NCBI RefSeq assembly: GCF_964204645.1
Contig: NC_134025.1
Location: 6,081,001 to 6,145,000 of the forward strand
Reading direction: 5' to 3'
DNA from: Tubulanus polymorphus
Taxonomy: Eukaryota; Nemertea; Palaeonemertea; Tubulaniformes; Tubulanidae
Length of the DNA: 64,000 bases
The notes below the pieces were generated by a model. That model saw only the letters and a program-made list of their open reading frames with translations. It was not told where the DNA came from and searched no databases. Shown here piece after piece: positions 1 to 14,100 of the stretch. Position numbers and translations under genes: made by a program. The stretch's first letter is position 1. Every line of letters begins with the position of its first letter.

Positions 1-361
1 TTCTCGATCGACAAAATACAATATTTCAGTGGTCATTAATGAGTCTGTTCTATGAAGAAAAATTACATTTCTCATTTTAGAATGAAACACTTATTATGCC
101 GTTATATATATGTAAGAAACGTTCATTTCATATCATTTCTTATATGAACATATGATCTGCACAGACGACCCTGGAGAGAATAGTGTCAACATGTAATATT
201 TATTACTCGGTATTCCAAACTGTAGCATCTTCGATAACAAACTAATGAAGAACAGACGAGCTAAATCTATGTCCTGAACGCTTTCGTTACATTTTTTATT
301 TAAGAAAAATATGAAAGATCTTTACCTTTAGAAAAAATAATTCACATTCAGTACATTTATG

Positions 362-384
362 TATATATATATATATATATATAT
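362..384. repeat. (TA)n microsatellite
   Basis: An uninterrupted run of alternating T and A of about 23 bases. It is a simple repeat with no other signal. Confidence 0.85.
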
Positions 385-3300
385 AAAGGGAGATTCTAGA
401 AATCAGTTAATGAGAGCAGAGGCTCCATTCAGGATCCTGACCTGCGTGACTACAAAGCACACAGTCACTTCAGGTGTTGGAAATAATCCCCACGCGGAAA
501 GCAAAACATTGTTTTAACCTCGTGTCACACAATAATCCGATATAACACGTAAATGGGACAGGTAAAAATGCCCGTTAATCCGCATTAACATCTCTCGGGC
601 ATTATCTAAACACTGGTAACCGGATAAACGACGAAGGGTCTACTTAGACGATGATTCTTAATCAACAGTAAAATAAATATGACGACAAAAATGTGATTAA
701 ATCCTTCTATTTGCGTGCGATCTCTTTCACTGCTTTAACGCACCGTTTCGTCATTGTGAGGTTTTGCAGTGTTCACGATGTTCATGGTGAACTCATTTTG
801 AGTATTTTTTTAGTATATATGTCGTTGCATCTTTCCGCAATAGGCTTTCGTATCATAGCTCGCTTCCTCTATTGAACCATGGACTCTAAAACGATTTAGA
901 GTCCACGATTGAACCTATGCCTCTTCGTTCATCGTATAGGCCTAAACCGGACAAGACGAAAGAATCAGTTCCCACGGTTGAATATTCCCAACAGAGACCG
1001 TAATATGGCCGTGGCGTCAAGCTGCAGGAGAACTTCATAGAGTTTTATAATCCATGATGAATATTCCAAATAACCGAGTCTAATTCTATTTGACTGGATC
1101 CGACGTCAAAATACTCTACACGGTATCTACATCCACTAAATCGTTAGTTGTTTCACATTCATTCCAGTGATAATATAAAATGCGTCCCGGCATCTTATGG
1201 TGGGATAAGCCAGGAAATCTTGATTTTTATCATTTGCTGTGACCGTGTTCTGCATCGTCTGACAGTCAGAATTCTGATGTTGGGGAAACGAGCTTTCCAG
1301 TCCTTTATATATTGTCAGTAGCGTTCCTTTAGCACCTCTTGTGCTCTATCTTTAGACTGTTATCGTGTGCCTCTCTCTGCCCCTTCAATCGACTCCTTGT
1401 CTCTTGTGTAAAAACCCTCTGAAATGGCCTCGACAGCGAACGTAGATTTATAAAAGTGGGAAAAGTGGTTTATATAGTCTGGAGGGTGCATCTTTATTCA
1501 TTTTCTTACACGAGTGCTGGGTATTATGGAGCGCAAAGAAGAGTTCTTCAGTCAACTCAACCCTCGATGGCTCTCGTTCGTTCTACAGTGAAGGGTTCTC
1601 TCGTGAAATCTCGTCTTGGCGAGAGTAGGGCACTGCAGGCGACAGCAGTCTAGATGGATAACGATTCGGCTGAAACAAAATGGAGATAGACGGTTATACG
1701 TTTACCATTATCATTCTTGGGATGGCATGGTCTCGCATATTGTTATAGAAGCCATATTTGATTTAGATTTTGAGATTTCTCTCACCGGATCGTGTCTGTA
1801 TTAATTACATCGAAATCCGAGTGACAGAAAAGCGTATATAAAACATCTCAGTAACTATTCTTTGTACGTTCTAGTGTGGCATGGTCAAGTGTTGTATTTA
1901 TACAGGATCAGATGACACTTCGAAGATTTGTCTCGGTATTTACGCCAGGAGTGGACTTCCGAAATTTGACTCTTAAGAGGTTAACGGAAATCTAATCATA
2001 CCATCATATCATAATGAATGAATTCTATATGACGCCTGCTGGCTGCTGACCATGTTTGTATATCCGGAAGATATGGTTATTCTATATTCTATACCCTTCA
2101 AATCGAGTCACTCAGTGGCAATAATGCATAAAAATATATTTTTATAGGGTTTTCATTCCAACTTTTATGATACAAATTATTGCTTTCTTTTTTTCTATTC
2201 ACGGGGTTTGGTTTATAGGGATTGGCCATGGCTCGATGGGCAAACCTCGGAAGACTTTCAGATGATTTGATATGATGTTTTCCGCATAAAAAATCTATTT
2301 CATATCATATCTCAGGGGAATTTCCAGTCCGAATAAGAATAGGGTCAAGTCAGAAGGCCGCCTTGATTTGTTAAATTTGTTGCATGGCCAAAATTAGCTT
2401 AGCTATGTCTACAATTTTCCATCAATAAAATAGATTACTACGTAGGAAGTATCAGCAATCTTTGAATACATTCTTCCAATCCAAATATGAGTTCACATTG
2501 AATACGAGTGCATTTTAAGATTTGATACGGAAAAGAAAATGTTGGTGTTCTGTACAAGTAAAAGCTTTATTTCAAAGAAAAATTTATGCATTTATTCACA
2601 GTAAACCGATCTTATGTCACATTGAGGAGTTCGCATGAGGCTAGTTGTTTACCTACAAGCTGTGACCACATCAAGGACAAAGTCATCCGCAGCTCAAACT
2701 GTTAAAACCCTCTTGAGCGTTTTAAAAGGAACATTAAAACTTTCGAGAACAGATAAGCCTTTAACTTTGTTTGTTTTCGTCACAAAACAGCTGCTTACTA
2801 TGATGCTTTTTCTCTAGTTTCGGTGCATGAACATAAAACCTGTGCAAATTGACTCAGTTTTCGAGTTCGTTTGTTTTGTTTTAGTTCGACAAAAATGGGA
2901 CTGGTCAAAATCAAACACGACGACAATGCGAATACAATGAATGGATGTGATTACGGACGAGTAAATCATTGTTTTAGTCGCTGTTGACATCAAGAGTCAG
3001 GACAACGATTAAACTATTCACTATGCCCCAAATACTGCGTACAGATTTTCGGGTGACATTTCATCCATCTCGAGTTAATAGTTTAGATAATTCTGTAAAG
3101 TTCAGATATATCCGATTTCGGAAGTCATTTTGAGAGCCGTTTAAGAGGCTTTAGATAGATAGGATACTGACGTTGAATGAATGACATTTTTCGCAAAATG
3201 CATGCACACATAAATGGCCAATTCCCATCGTTCTAGAAATTGCAGAGGATTTTTACACGATTTTTCATACATTCTACTATGGACATTATGTCCCAATCGG

Positions 3301-3986
3301 ATACAATTAATCATGAATTTTCGAAATTCATTTATTTAGATGCTAGCATCAATACGCAAGTATGAAACCAACTCGACGGTTCTGCCAACTTCCGCTCATA
3401 TTCCGCATTTTCGCGCGGTCCACAAACCACTGTCGCATGCAATGCGCAGTACGGTCGTGCGCACCTAGGTTAACTGCTGTTTTGTTTTACCGACGAACGT
3501 GTTCGACAATTAATCAAAGTTTGGGCGAATTGTCGAGAGCTCTCCAGTTTTTCCCGTAATTAACGGTTCTCTTTGCGACAGACTCGTGCGCACACTCGAG
3601 TGATACTTGAAGACGTTTGCGAGGGGAACATTTTCGTAAATTTATAATGAGCCAAGGTTTGTATTCTGGTTTCAAATCGTCTGCCTCCGGGACGTGATTT
3701 ATTTAGTAAATATCTCGGCTGTCAGACAGAATCCATTGCGCCTGCTACTCAAACACGATGGCGAGGGCCTCTTCAAAACGCCAGTTCAGTTTGTTCTTAG
3801 ATAGTAGGGTTTTGGTTGCATCATTTATTTTGGGCTATTCAAACATACCTTACACGTGTTCAGTTTCCAAACCCTTTGAACTATGACTTCAAATCTTACC
3901 TCATGTCTTTTTTTATCTTTGATGCTGATGTATGTACAAACGAGATACAAGAAAAATTGGTTTCCCCAAGCTGGAGATCCAAGAGT

Positions 3987-3999
3987 CCCCCCCCCCCCC
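3987..3999. repeat. Poly-C tract (C13)
   Basis: Thirteen consecutive C bases. It is a homopolymer that is prone to sequencing and replication slippage. Confidence 0.85.
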
Positions 4000-6900
4000 A
4001 CTGTCCCCTATACATTGATCACCAAAGTCAAAGCTGACGAGTTTCAGTAAGAACGACTCAAATCCGATTATTACCATGCGTGTCAAAACGATTGTACTTC
4101 TAGTGCTTTTTGTGCTTATCGTGGGACCCCTGCAGTCTTGCGACCCGACCATTAAAACATTAAACTGTGTCGTGTGAGGGATCCATCGAGAAAACACGAA
4201 ATAGTAATGCCACTTCTAGAAAAAGTGTTCGGTCAAGTGAGTTTCCTGAACTTCACGCTTCGTGTTGTCTTCTTTCACACTGAGATAATAACCATATCTC
4301 GTATACTCTTCGTTGTCAAAACCGAGTTTAGCAGATGTTTCCACAAATTACGTTACGTCACCTATCCGTCGTCCTTTTCATCCGTGGCGAGGTCTCGTTA
4401 TAATTTGTTTATTCAAATCAGAATTGCTGACAAGACTCCGGTTAAATCGAGCATTTTCCGCCATTTATCCGGTTAAATTATTTTAGAATCGTGCGCCCAA
4501 CTACGCGCTAATTAGTCCAATATAGACCCGTGTATATTTAATCAGCCGCGATGCGGTAGAGTTAATTTTTGATGGTGCCAGCTAAAGATCGGGATGACAG
4601 CCTGGCAACGTGGACCGCGATCAGACCGGCACAAAGGCATGATTCGCATGCCTGTAGGGACAGCCCAGCGGGTTTGCTTTTCGACGCGTGATTTCTCTCG
4701 CCTGCCCACGGACATTATAAAGACCGCGAAACTAAACATGAAATTATTTTATTACGGTCATTAGAACTAGTATTAACCGGTGCGAATTAATAAAAGGATC
4801 GAGAGTTAATCATATTCCCAATCGACACCTGCCTCGAACGTCATGATTACGTCACAAACTTCAATCTTGTTCAGCATCTTGAGACGTTATCATTTCGAGA
4901 GGCCACTTCTCATCTGAATTTTGTGTGGTCGGGAATCTGTAAGGAGACTCAAGGCAAATTACTAAATAAATTTCGTTTTCTTAGAATCACTGCACCACCT
5001 GTCCCCTGAATTCACCATCCTCCAAGGTACAGAGGCGATGAACTATGAATTGTTAAATGAAATAGAATATCGCGTCGGAATTGAACGCCACACCTGAGTT
5101 AGAATTTTCAACGACCGCAGTCGTACTGATCGTGGACCATGAACCCGATTTGTCGAAAAAGTTCCTGTGAAGAAATTCTGAGAAGGTCTCTCGTATGAAA
5201 TTCGATATGTTTACCAAGTTGTTATTTTCACATGGTGCGTTATTGAACATGTCGAAGCTGCAAGTGAAACAGGAACCGGCGTTTATTTGCTCGTCATGAA
5301 ACGTACACCGCGCGTACAGTGGATGACAACCGAAGGAAATGTATTTCTGAAGAGGCTCCATCACCGACCGTGTCACGTCATTGTCTTCCTGGGATCTTCG
5401 ATGAAATTCACGAGCAGACGATCGTAGAAAAATAACGTTCGTGAACTGACATATCCGTTATGGTATCGTGTCATCATATCACTTTAAAGACCGACCCTAA
5501 AACCGTTCTTTATGTCATCAGTTTCCCGTATTTTGTTTCATCTTTCATATATTGCGTGTAGTTTATACTTCCTGAAGATATCGTGTCAGGAAGGAGACGA
5601 AACGCTCGCCGGAACATTACGCAATAAGGCTAGACCACTAATCGATAGTTTAAGACCTACAATTTTAATATTTGGTCTAAGTCCTGATTGCAGAACCGGG
5701 CCCTGATATGGGTCATGTTGTTTTCTTATCATTTATAGACAAAATGTCACGAAACTAAAAAAACTACTAATTCAATATGCCCCGAAAACTAAATGAATGA
5801 AAAGTTGGAGTTATGAAATATTGCCAACGGTAGACACTTCAACATGAAATTGCCTCGCACCAGGAGACCGACCTATCATCATTAAAATCTCATAGAAACT
5901 CGTTAATTTGCCCAATTACGATAACCTTGAAGAATGAAAAAAATGATTGGACTCGGAACGGAAAGTGTACGGTGTCTCAGATGAGGATGTATGGATCAAA
6001 CCCTGCTTTTCGCGAATGGTGGTCAAACAAAAGGTGCAGTTCGTTTCGAAAAGTCCAGTAAGTCGTGCGCTATTTCGGCGTTCTGTAGATTAAATCACTG
6101 TGACATCTTTCAGAATTTCAAACTTTCTCTCGCCTCTAAACCAACAAACCGTCAGCAATGAACGGTTTCCTCTATTAGTTCCTGGCTGATTAAGAAGTTA
6201 CCAGCCAAGTACGACACACTCGTTTAATATTGTCGCACCTGCTTAACACATTCGTAAATCACTGCAACGTGTCTTGGCTCACGAACTATATTAGCAGTGA
6301 GAAGTTAAACGTAAACCGTAATATTTGCTCCAAGAACGTGCGTCTATTAATGTTCGCCCATTTCTCTCATCGGGAGGGAGGACGACTCTTTTATATGGCG
6401 CGGTACTATTCGTATTTTCGAGGCAGATCAGAGAATGACGAAACGTACTTATAGAAATCACATTCTATTATTGGCCATTTTAAAGTTTCGGGGACATTTT
6501 CGATGGTTAATATTTCGTGTACGTCTCGATGAAATCTTTCGAATCGAAATTTCAAAATGTAGCTAAGCGTGAAAAAACTGCGCGCGCATTAATACCGGAC
6601 ATGGAACTCAATTAGGCCTGGTAATGAAAGTCGATTAGAAGTCCCTCTTCTCAGGATGCGCATTGTAGGGAAGCAATTAGTGCTACATCCGAGAAAAACA
6701 GCCGCTATCGGATACAGTTTGGCTTGCTAGCTCTCCAATTTTTGATTCCTTCCCCGGGATAAGGGCTCTTAACACAGATCGCTCTCCATTAATTTCACTG
6801 AACAAATACTCGACTATGCTACCATTAAAGTTTCCCATATCTCGGCATATGATATGCAGGTATATGAACTCGGGCACTCTATTGACACATGTATCCAGGC

Positions 6901-7789
6901 TGTCATCTTGGGCCTCTTCATTTCCGCGGGATCTAGATCGAGTAGGGGACACCCTCATTGAGTTGTGTTACGAAGGCAGGACACGTATAACAAGCACGTG
7001 TTTGGAATAGACGTATATATAGCGAGCTATTTTTCCGGGTGACATTCCTTTATTGTTTATTTTTTACACATGCCATTTTTCAATTATCGTACTCGAACTA
7101 TTATTGCGAACTGCTCGAATCTGAAAAAGCATAAACCTTTTTATAGATTACGTGCAAATGTTAAATTAGGATTTGATATCCGGTTTTGCTTGAACTAACT
7201 CGATATTATACAGTTCAAATCGAAACTCTGAGGATGGAAAATGAATGGGACTCGTAAAGTGTTTGATGCGTCAGTTGTATCTACCAGTCACGTTCTAATC
7301 GAAAGAACCATTGAATAAATGCAGCTTCCTGTGGAGATGAACATCGGTTTTTGAATCGCTGTCGTTAGTATCACGCAAACATCCCACAGAGCACTTAACT
7401 ACTTTGTTAATTATTGACCTCGCTATCCCCGTCTTCATTCGTCATTAGATAATCTGGTGGTAGATTCAACAATCTTTTCTTTTCAAACTTTTTCATTAAA
7501 AATACTGATGATAGAACGGTTTAAGAATCTGTAGTTCGACTAAAGAATCCTCCTCGGTTGAAAGCATTCCTGTTAAAAATCCCTGATTCGATTGGCCCCG
7601 TTTACCACTGGGTGCTATGAAATGTACCGCTTTTTACAAACCTAATATAATTAATGATGAGAGAATAGAATCAAAGTAGGGTAAGAGGAAAGTTCTCATT
7701 AAGAAATTCATCGTTTGCAATCTGGCTAAGCATTGAATCTTTTGGGAACAAGAAAACCAATTACGGTCGAATTGTTCACGGTTTTATTC

Positions 7790-8060
7790 GAGCTATTACC
7801 AAAATAAATTTGTTCTGATCGTCTGGATTCGCCGCGAGCAACGCCTCGGAGTGGCGTCTGCTTCGATGCACGCGCGCGAGCTCGAACGGGCTGTGCGGTA
7901 AGCGCCGAGATTATGTTGCGTCGATTTTCCGCTTGCCTCGCTTTTTGACGAATGCGGCAACAATCGGCGCGAGTCACGTTCCGCGCGTCCACAATCAAAG
8001 ACCATCGCAGCGTCTGTGAAAGGACGCATTGATGATAATGGCATCGATTTTGCCGTAACC
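7790..8060. promoter_or_regulatory. CpG-dense island in the gene desert
   Basis: About 30 CG dinucleotides fall in roughly 180 bases (7818-8000), in a region that is otherwise AT-rich and CpG-poor. The patch contains CGCGCGCG and several CGCG boxes, and a good 5' splice donor on the plus strand (GCG then GTAAGC, GT at 7898). It also lies inside the longest open frame of the desert (155 codons, minus strand, 7726-8193), which has no domain I recognise. It could be an unmethylated promoter or first exon of an unrecognised or noncoding transcript, or an enhancer. Confidence 0.35.
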
Positions 8061-8199
8061 CCGACATCTTCCCGACTCCGCTCTCAATCGCTGCTTGTTG
8101 ACATGTAAGAATAACGTGAGCCGATGAAAGACCGAGAGTTGTCTCCGAGGATACAGTAAATGACAATTTCCTGATGCCGAAGATTTTTGACATTTAAAA

Positions 8200-11100
8200 T
8201 ACTGCACTTGAGCACGTGTCGCAATAGGAGGCACGGTTTTTATAATCGTACCCAATTTTCTGTTATTTAGGGCTCAACTGATTCAATAATTTCTTGTGTC
8301 GCACCAATCGTAATAACGATCGCCTGTGAATCATCGTCGAAAGCGTATATAATTCACACACGTATCTCGCTAGTTAGTTCCATTTATAAAGCAGCGTAGA
8401 AATGCGTATAGCTTTTATTCATACTTTTAATGGAATCGACAAAACGCGTTTTGAACACTTAGAAAAAAACGTGAACATGTGAGGTTGATTGTAAATGGTC
8501 GCAAAAATGGTTGTGTTGATGATGAAACCTGGAATATTCACAAACACCTATTATATTAAAGACCGTTCAATTCGTTTTCTAATCGATTTAATGAATAATG
8601 GATGATTTGATGGTGTTGTTTATGAGGCACATCGTGTGATGGTAATTTGTTGGTTTAATTGCTCTGACGCGGATCGAATCAGAGTTTTACGCCGCGAATT
8701 GAGGTTTCCGTTCACACTTCACGTCATTTCACGCGAGACTTCCCACCACCGGAAGTAAATCGCAATTAACGCGGTCATTCGAGCATTTATGTCATCAAAG
8801 CCAAGAACAATCGTTTGGAAACAACTGTCAGGTCCTCGTCGGTGATGGATCCATTTCTCTCAGCAGACTCCCAACAGTGCCTTATTTCGTGGTGTTCTCA
8901 TCCAGAATTCTGTTAATTGGGTGTTCAGGTGGTCAAGTGCTTCCTACTCAACTGGCAATTACATTGTTGGATTGCAATTCTACACGCCTTGGTCAAACGA
9001 TCACCTCTTGCTCTAAATTGAGATGCTACCAGCGATAGGGGGTCTTTAGCCAGCCCTGACAAAGAGCTATTTATTGTCAAAAATGCGACCACATGGCCGC
9101 GAAATATCAATCACTTCAATACATCCACAAACGACTATGACTATAATTATGCACTTGTGTTAAGTATTATTTCCATGAATTATAATTAACTGATAAAATA
9201 AAGATGATTAGTTTACTTCGACGTTTAACAAGTTTGAAGCCGCGCGTACTTGTCAGAAATGAACCCGTCACGATGTCAGACATGGACACCGGGTTTATTC
9301 TTGACGCACGGCACGAATCTCAGTGCAGGGTACGTGATCCTGGTGGCTGAATATAGAATATTCAACGACACATTTTTGCCCAAAATATTTTCATACATAA
9401 CACAGAGGCAAGAAAAACCTACAAGTCGACAAGGGTCCTTATACGTTCGTCACATTTCAAGTATATTAACTCGTAGTCTTAATGTTTATGTTAAGGACAC
9501 CATCGACGATTTGCTAAACAAATAAAAGACTCGTTTCTTAAGAATTCGGTGTCAAACTTTGCGCATTTTAAAATATTGGATATTTGTGTAGGAAAGTGGG
9601 TTCGTTCTTCAGCGTCCAACGGTTAATCTTGATGAGTGACACTTTGGTATTGTTGATGATGTTTTGTTAGTAAATTGCCGCAGGAAATAATAAGCAAAAT
9701 TCATATTACGAGCATGATTATTTTTCACGCTCAGACGATGAATAAAACGTCTCTATTTTGTCGGGGACGGAGTTAAAAATGGCATCCATTGTACAGGGAA
9801 ACAGTTGCATTGGTTCGTGAGAGCACGCCTCGTCCGGCGAATCTATTGAGCCAGTTTCGAGGGCTGATGACCCTGCGGCATAGCACGGTGTTCATCACAG
9901 ATGCCAAAATATAGCAAGAAATCTGGCACATAATGCAGACACAGCGCGACCCGTTCAGATGCCGGAGGACGCGAGTGTTTGTATTCTCATAAAAGAGCGC
10001 TGGCATTAACGACCGTAATGCGAACCTGCTATTAGCAATTTGTAACCTCTTGGCTTCAAACGATTTCAACATTTATTGTTTGTTTTCTATGATGTCTTTC
10101 TCGCGAAAAATTAGCAATTTAGACTGAGCTAAATCTGTGCTGCCTGAAACGGAATAAACCCCATTGAATGAAAAGATAATTGGAATCGAATGAATGATAT
10201 TTTTTTCACAATTCACGAATAATAATGAATGAAAAACGTGGATATTGCTTTAGAACTTAATATATTCATAGTACACTGGAATCTGTACTTTTATCTTGCC
10301 TGATTCTCAGCACTGTTTCATATTGGATATTATTTGTTTTCGCGTGTTCCCTCGTCTTTATATTAGGTAATGCAATATCCTCTGCACACGCAGTGATGAG
10401 ACCAACAGATTCTTACATAGCATCTCTGGAATTGAATTGTCATCAAATTGGCTTTGTATTCTATCGCCATTTAGCATTGGTGTGGTGGTCATCATTTACT
10501 ACACGAGCAGTTGTGTATTAATACGCCCTGAGCAAAATGAGGACAACGCACCGCCAACAATACGACATACGTAATACGAATTGGTTATTATCATATAAAT
10601 TCGATACAGCTCATAATGTTGACTATATAACAGCATCTAATCACATTTATTAGTAATATCAACACGGGTAGACGAGCAGATAATTGCTATGTGACAGCAG
10701 GGGTATATACTGCGTGCACGATCTTTACTGCAAATTATTCGCAACTGAAAATAGAATAAGAACAAGAACGTTTGAAATTACCCAATCTAATTCCTTGAGA
10801 AATGTTCTGGCGACAGGATAAGAAAAATAACGCCATTGTCTGACGCATTTTTCATGAAATTTCTTCACAGTTGGTTATGTTTTGTGATAGTATACTATGT
10901 GCTCTACCGCAGCTGAACCTGAAATTGGCACAAATTTAAATTCTGATTGGATCATCGATTATCAATAATCAGTTATCTTCGGTCGATACCACCTAAATCT
11001 GGCAGTTGTAGTTGGAAATGTGTCGCAATTTGGAGAGCCACTTCATAGGATATCGAGGGCTGGCTCGTTCAACGACATGCTCAAAATCCTCGTCGGCTGC

Positions 11101-14100
11101 TTGAGTATCATGGATACGCATCGAAAACCCGGTTCTCAGCTATAAACACCATCAAACCAAGATGCACTCATCAATTCCTCTGATCAGCTTCCTGATGAAA
11201 TTTATTACGAGCCAGCCACCTGATTGGACGGATTTCACCGCTAATAGCCGCTTCGTAGCTGACGGTTATTAAATATTGCCTGATCGGAGACAACTATTTA
11301 CGCGTCGGTTTCATCTATACACTGCGCAGTCAGCCTGAAATCATTTTCGTTTTCCGCGCGATTTCATCCGATGAAAATCAGCTTTCATTGAATTACGGAG
11401 ATAATTCAGCGTGATGATGCACCAGCTATACTGTCACCGGAGACGAACAGATCAAACTTGACACAGCAATATCGAAGAACAATGGCGTTTCCTCTTCTCT
11501 TTTTTAAATGTATAGATTTTATCCTAAAATGTATATTTGATGAAATCACGCTTGTCATTTCGTTTTTTTTAAACTGTGAGTAGACATTAATCGGAATATT
11601 TTCAGCGATGTAACATTTAAACGATTGAAACGTATTTTCTAATGATTAGGTCGTAAACATCCCGATTAGATTACGGTAGCTGAGTGTGAAATTTCTAGAT
11701 GCTGCTACACATGTTTCACTTTCTATTTCCTAAATACGGATTGACGCGCGGCAGTACCGCAGTGTAGTGAGCTGTGCACGTAGACACGACGACATGAAAT
11801 TAAATATCGCATCCGCGTGAAAGCTACGGGTAAAGAGCTGTCAGTTGCAGTCGCAACTGCGTGAAAGCCACTAAATTGCCGGTAACACTGCCGACAAAAG
11901 TTTAATGGCGTTGATTTAATTGGAGGAAAGAAAGCCGTCGATTTGGTACTGATTAAGTTAGATTATGAGCGGCTCCTCGTGACGTCAATGGTGAGTCAAT
12001 AGACTTCCGCTTCCCAGTTGCGCACGAACATTTGACCGTATCTATTCATTTCAATGCATCGGTTAAACTTTAACAAATTCACCTCGATGTTGATTTCGTT
12101 TTACCCCGCTAGAATAGAACCGATACATCTGAGTGCAAATTACAGAAAAATAACATCACAATTAACATAAAGCAAAGTCTACAGTATGCTCATTTACAGC
12201 AGATGACACAAGCGCACTTGGCAAAAAGATTATAGGCGATATATTTGTCACTGAAAACCTAAATGATGTCAGAATATAATTTACAACGGATTTTGCCAGA
12301 AAATGCTGTTCGTTTGCTCTGATCTTTGAATATACGTTCGTTGCTCGTTGTGTTCTGCTGAGAGAGATGACACCTCAACTCTCTTCATTAAATGAAATAA
12401 AAGATCGCTTTCGAATTAAATCAATCAAAATGAAAAACAATTTAACTGTCAACTTTATTTGCACCGACAACTGACACTAAAGTTCGTACGACATGAATCA
12501 TTGTACCTTCCAACAGCGTGTGTCATGGGGCCGTTTAGTAGATTAAACTTAGATTAAAATCATGTAAATAAAAGCCACATTTCATAAATAGACACGTCAT
12601 AATACACGTATTCAAACATAGCGAAGCTGTCATCTCGTTCCTACAGCACGCGTTGTCGGTGGTACAATGAGAGTCTGTGCGGGATTCATCTGAGATACGG
12701 ATTGATTTTTGGCATCCCTCGGTGTGTCTTCGGTATTTGAACCCTCGGGGTGAAAATATATAGCGCATTTAGACGGATAGTATGTAAATAACAGAGATTT
12801 GTGACTCTGGATTAGCCAGCTATTTCGCGCGCTCTCCGTCCATCTTGTGTTGGCAGCTATTGTCGTGATGTGGACATTTTGCACGTGGTCACAAACTTTA
12901 TTGCGATGCCCCGAGAAATTTCTCGCGGCGATAGCGGCCTGAAGTGTGGACAGCAATAAGCGTTATACTCGCCTGGGGCGCGGATTCAACCGATCTGTGG
13001 CTCAAGGCGAAGCCTACAGGAACAATGCCGAGACAAAGATGGAGGCGCGCTGGACCAACATTAGGTCTGCATAAGTGGTCCTTTGTTTCAACGAAGAGAA
13101 TGGTGTTTTCTATCGACGCATAATCGCTATTTAAGGCGGTATTTTACACACATTTATCGCAAAAACAACCGCTTTGCCAAGAAATAGTTCGGCGCACTTG
13201 ACAATGTGTAATAAGGTATCTTCAACTCGGGGTTAACCAAATTGTAAATAACCTTAATGATGCTATTCATATTGTTGAAATACGTACAAAACAAGAGCCG
13301 GCTGGAGATCTGTCACTCAGTCAATTACTTCACCGAAGTGTTTGACATTAATTCCCGTATTTCGAATGCCACGAAGAAAGGAAATGATCGTTTAATTTGC
13401 TCTTAAACCAATGCGAAAAGTTCGTTGGTTTTCTCGGAACATTAGGGCGGGTGGTCTATATAATCCGTTGTCATTTTGAAAATACATGATTTTTGGGTTA
13501 CGCGACACCGCAATGTATCCATCCAGCTGAGACGATTGTAAAACGATTTTAATCACTGTTTGCGTTTAGTCGTCAGTCCGACAGACAGGGGAGGTACTTT
13601 TTACCGAATATAGTATTACCGACGCGCGGTAAATGTTTGTCGTACTAAACATACAAAATTCAATTTAGACGTTCTCTGTATGCAGCGTTTAATCAGACGA
13701 CTATTTCACTAATCATATAATGTGATATTTCCCTTTTCAAAATGCTGAAATATAAGGGAAAATTAACTTAATCCTTTGCACATGTATTACTTTTTTATGC
13801 CTCAATATAAGTGTATATAGTATGAGGGACTTGATCGAGTTTTGGACCACGCAGGCGCTGTGTTAAGAGGCCGGTGCTGGTTCAATTGTTCGAGGGCGTA
13901 CAGCACTTCTTCAAATGGAAATAAATAGGGAACCATCCCACGACTGCGAATAGAACTAAATAGAATAAATCTTTAGAGAAAGCGTCTCCAAAAATAGAAA
14001 TGGAATTGTTACAGGGTTCCGGTCAGATAATCAACTGGAGTCATTCACTGACCGCTCTTCAAATAAACCGACCACCCTTAAAACCACCAAACGTGTAATT

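Larger units (their letters stand above)
1..7700. other. Gene-free AT-rich stretch, left part
   Basis: I see no exon with recognisable protein similarity on either strand here. The open frames are all short (about 60-110 codons), overlap each other in several frames and show no domain. The stretch holds a TA microsatellite (362-384) and a C13 run (3987-3999). It lies 3' of nkx2.1 and may contain distal enhancers of that gene, but nothing in the sequence proves this. Confidence 0.5.
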
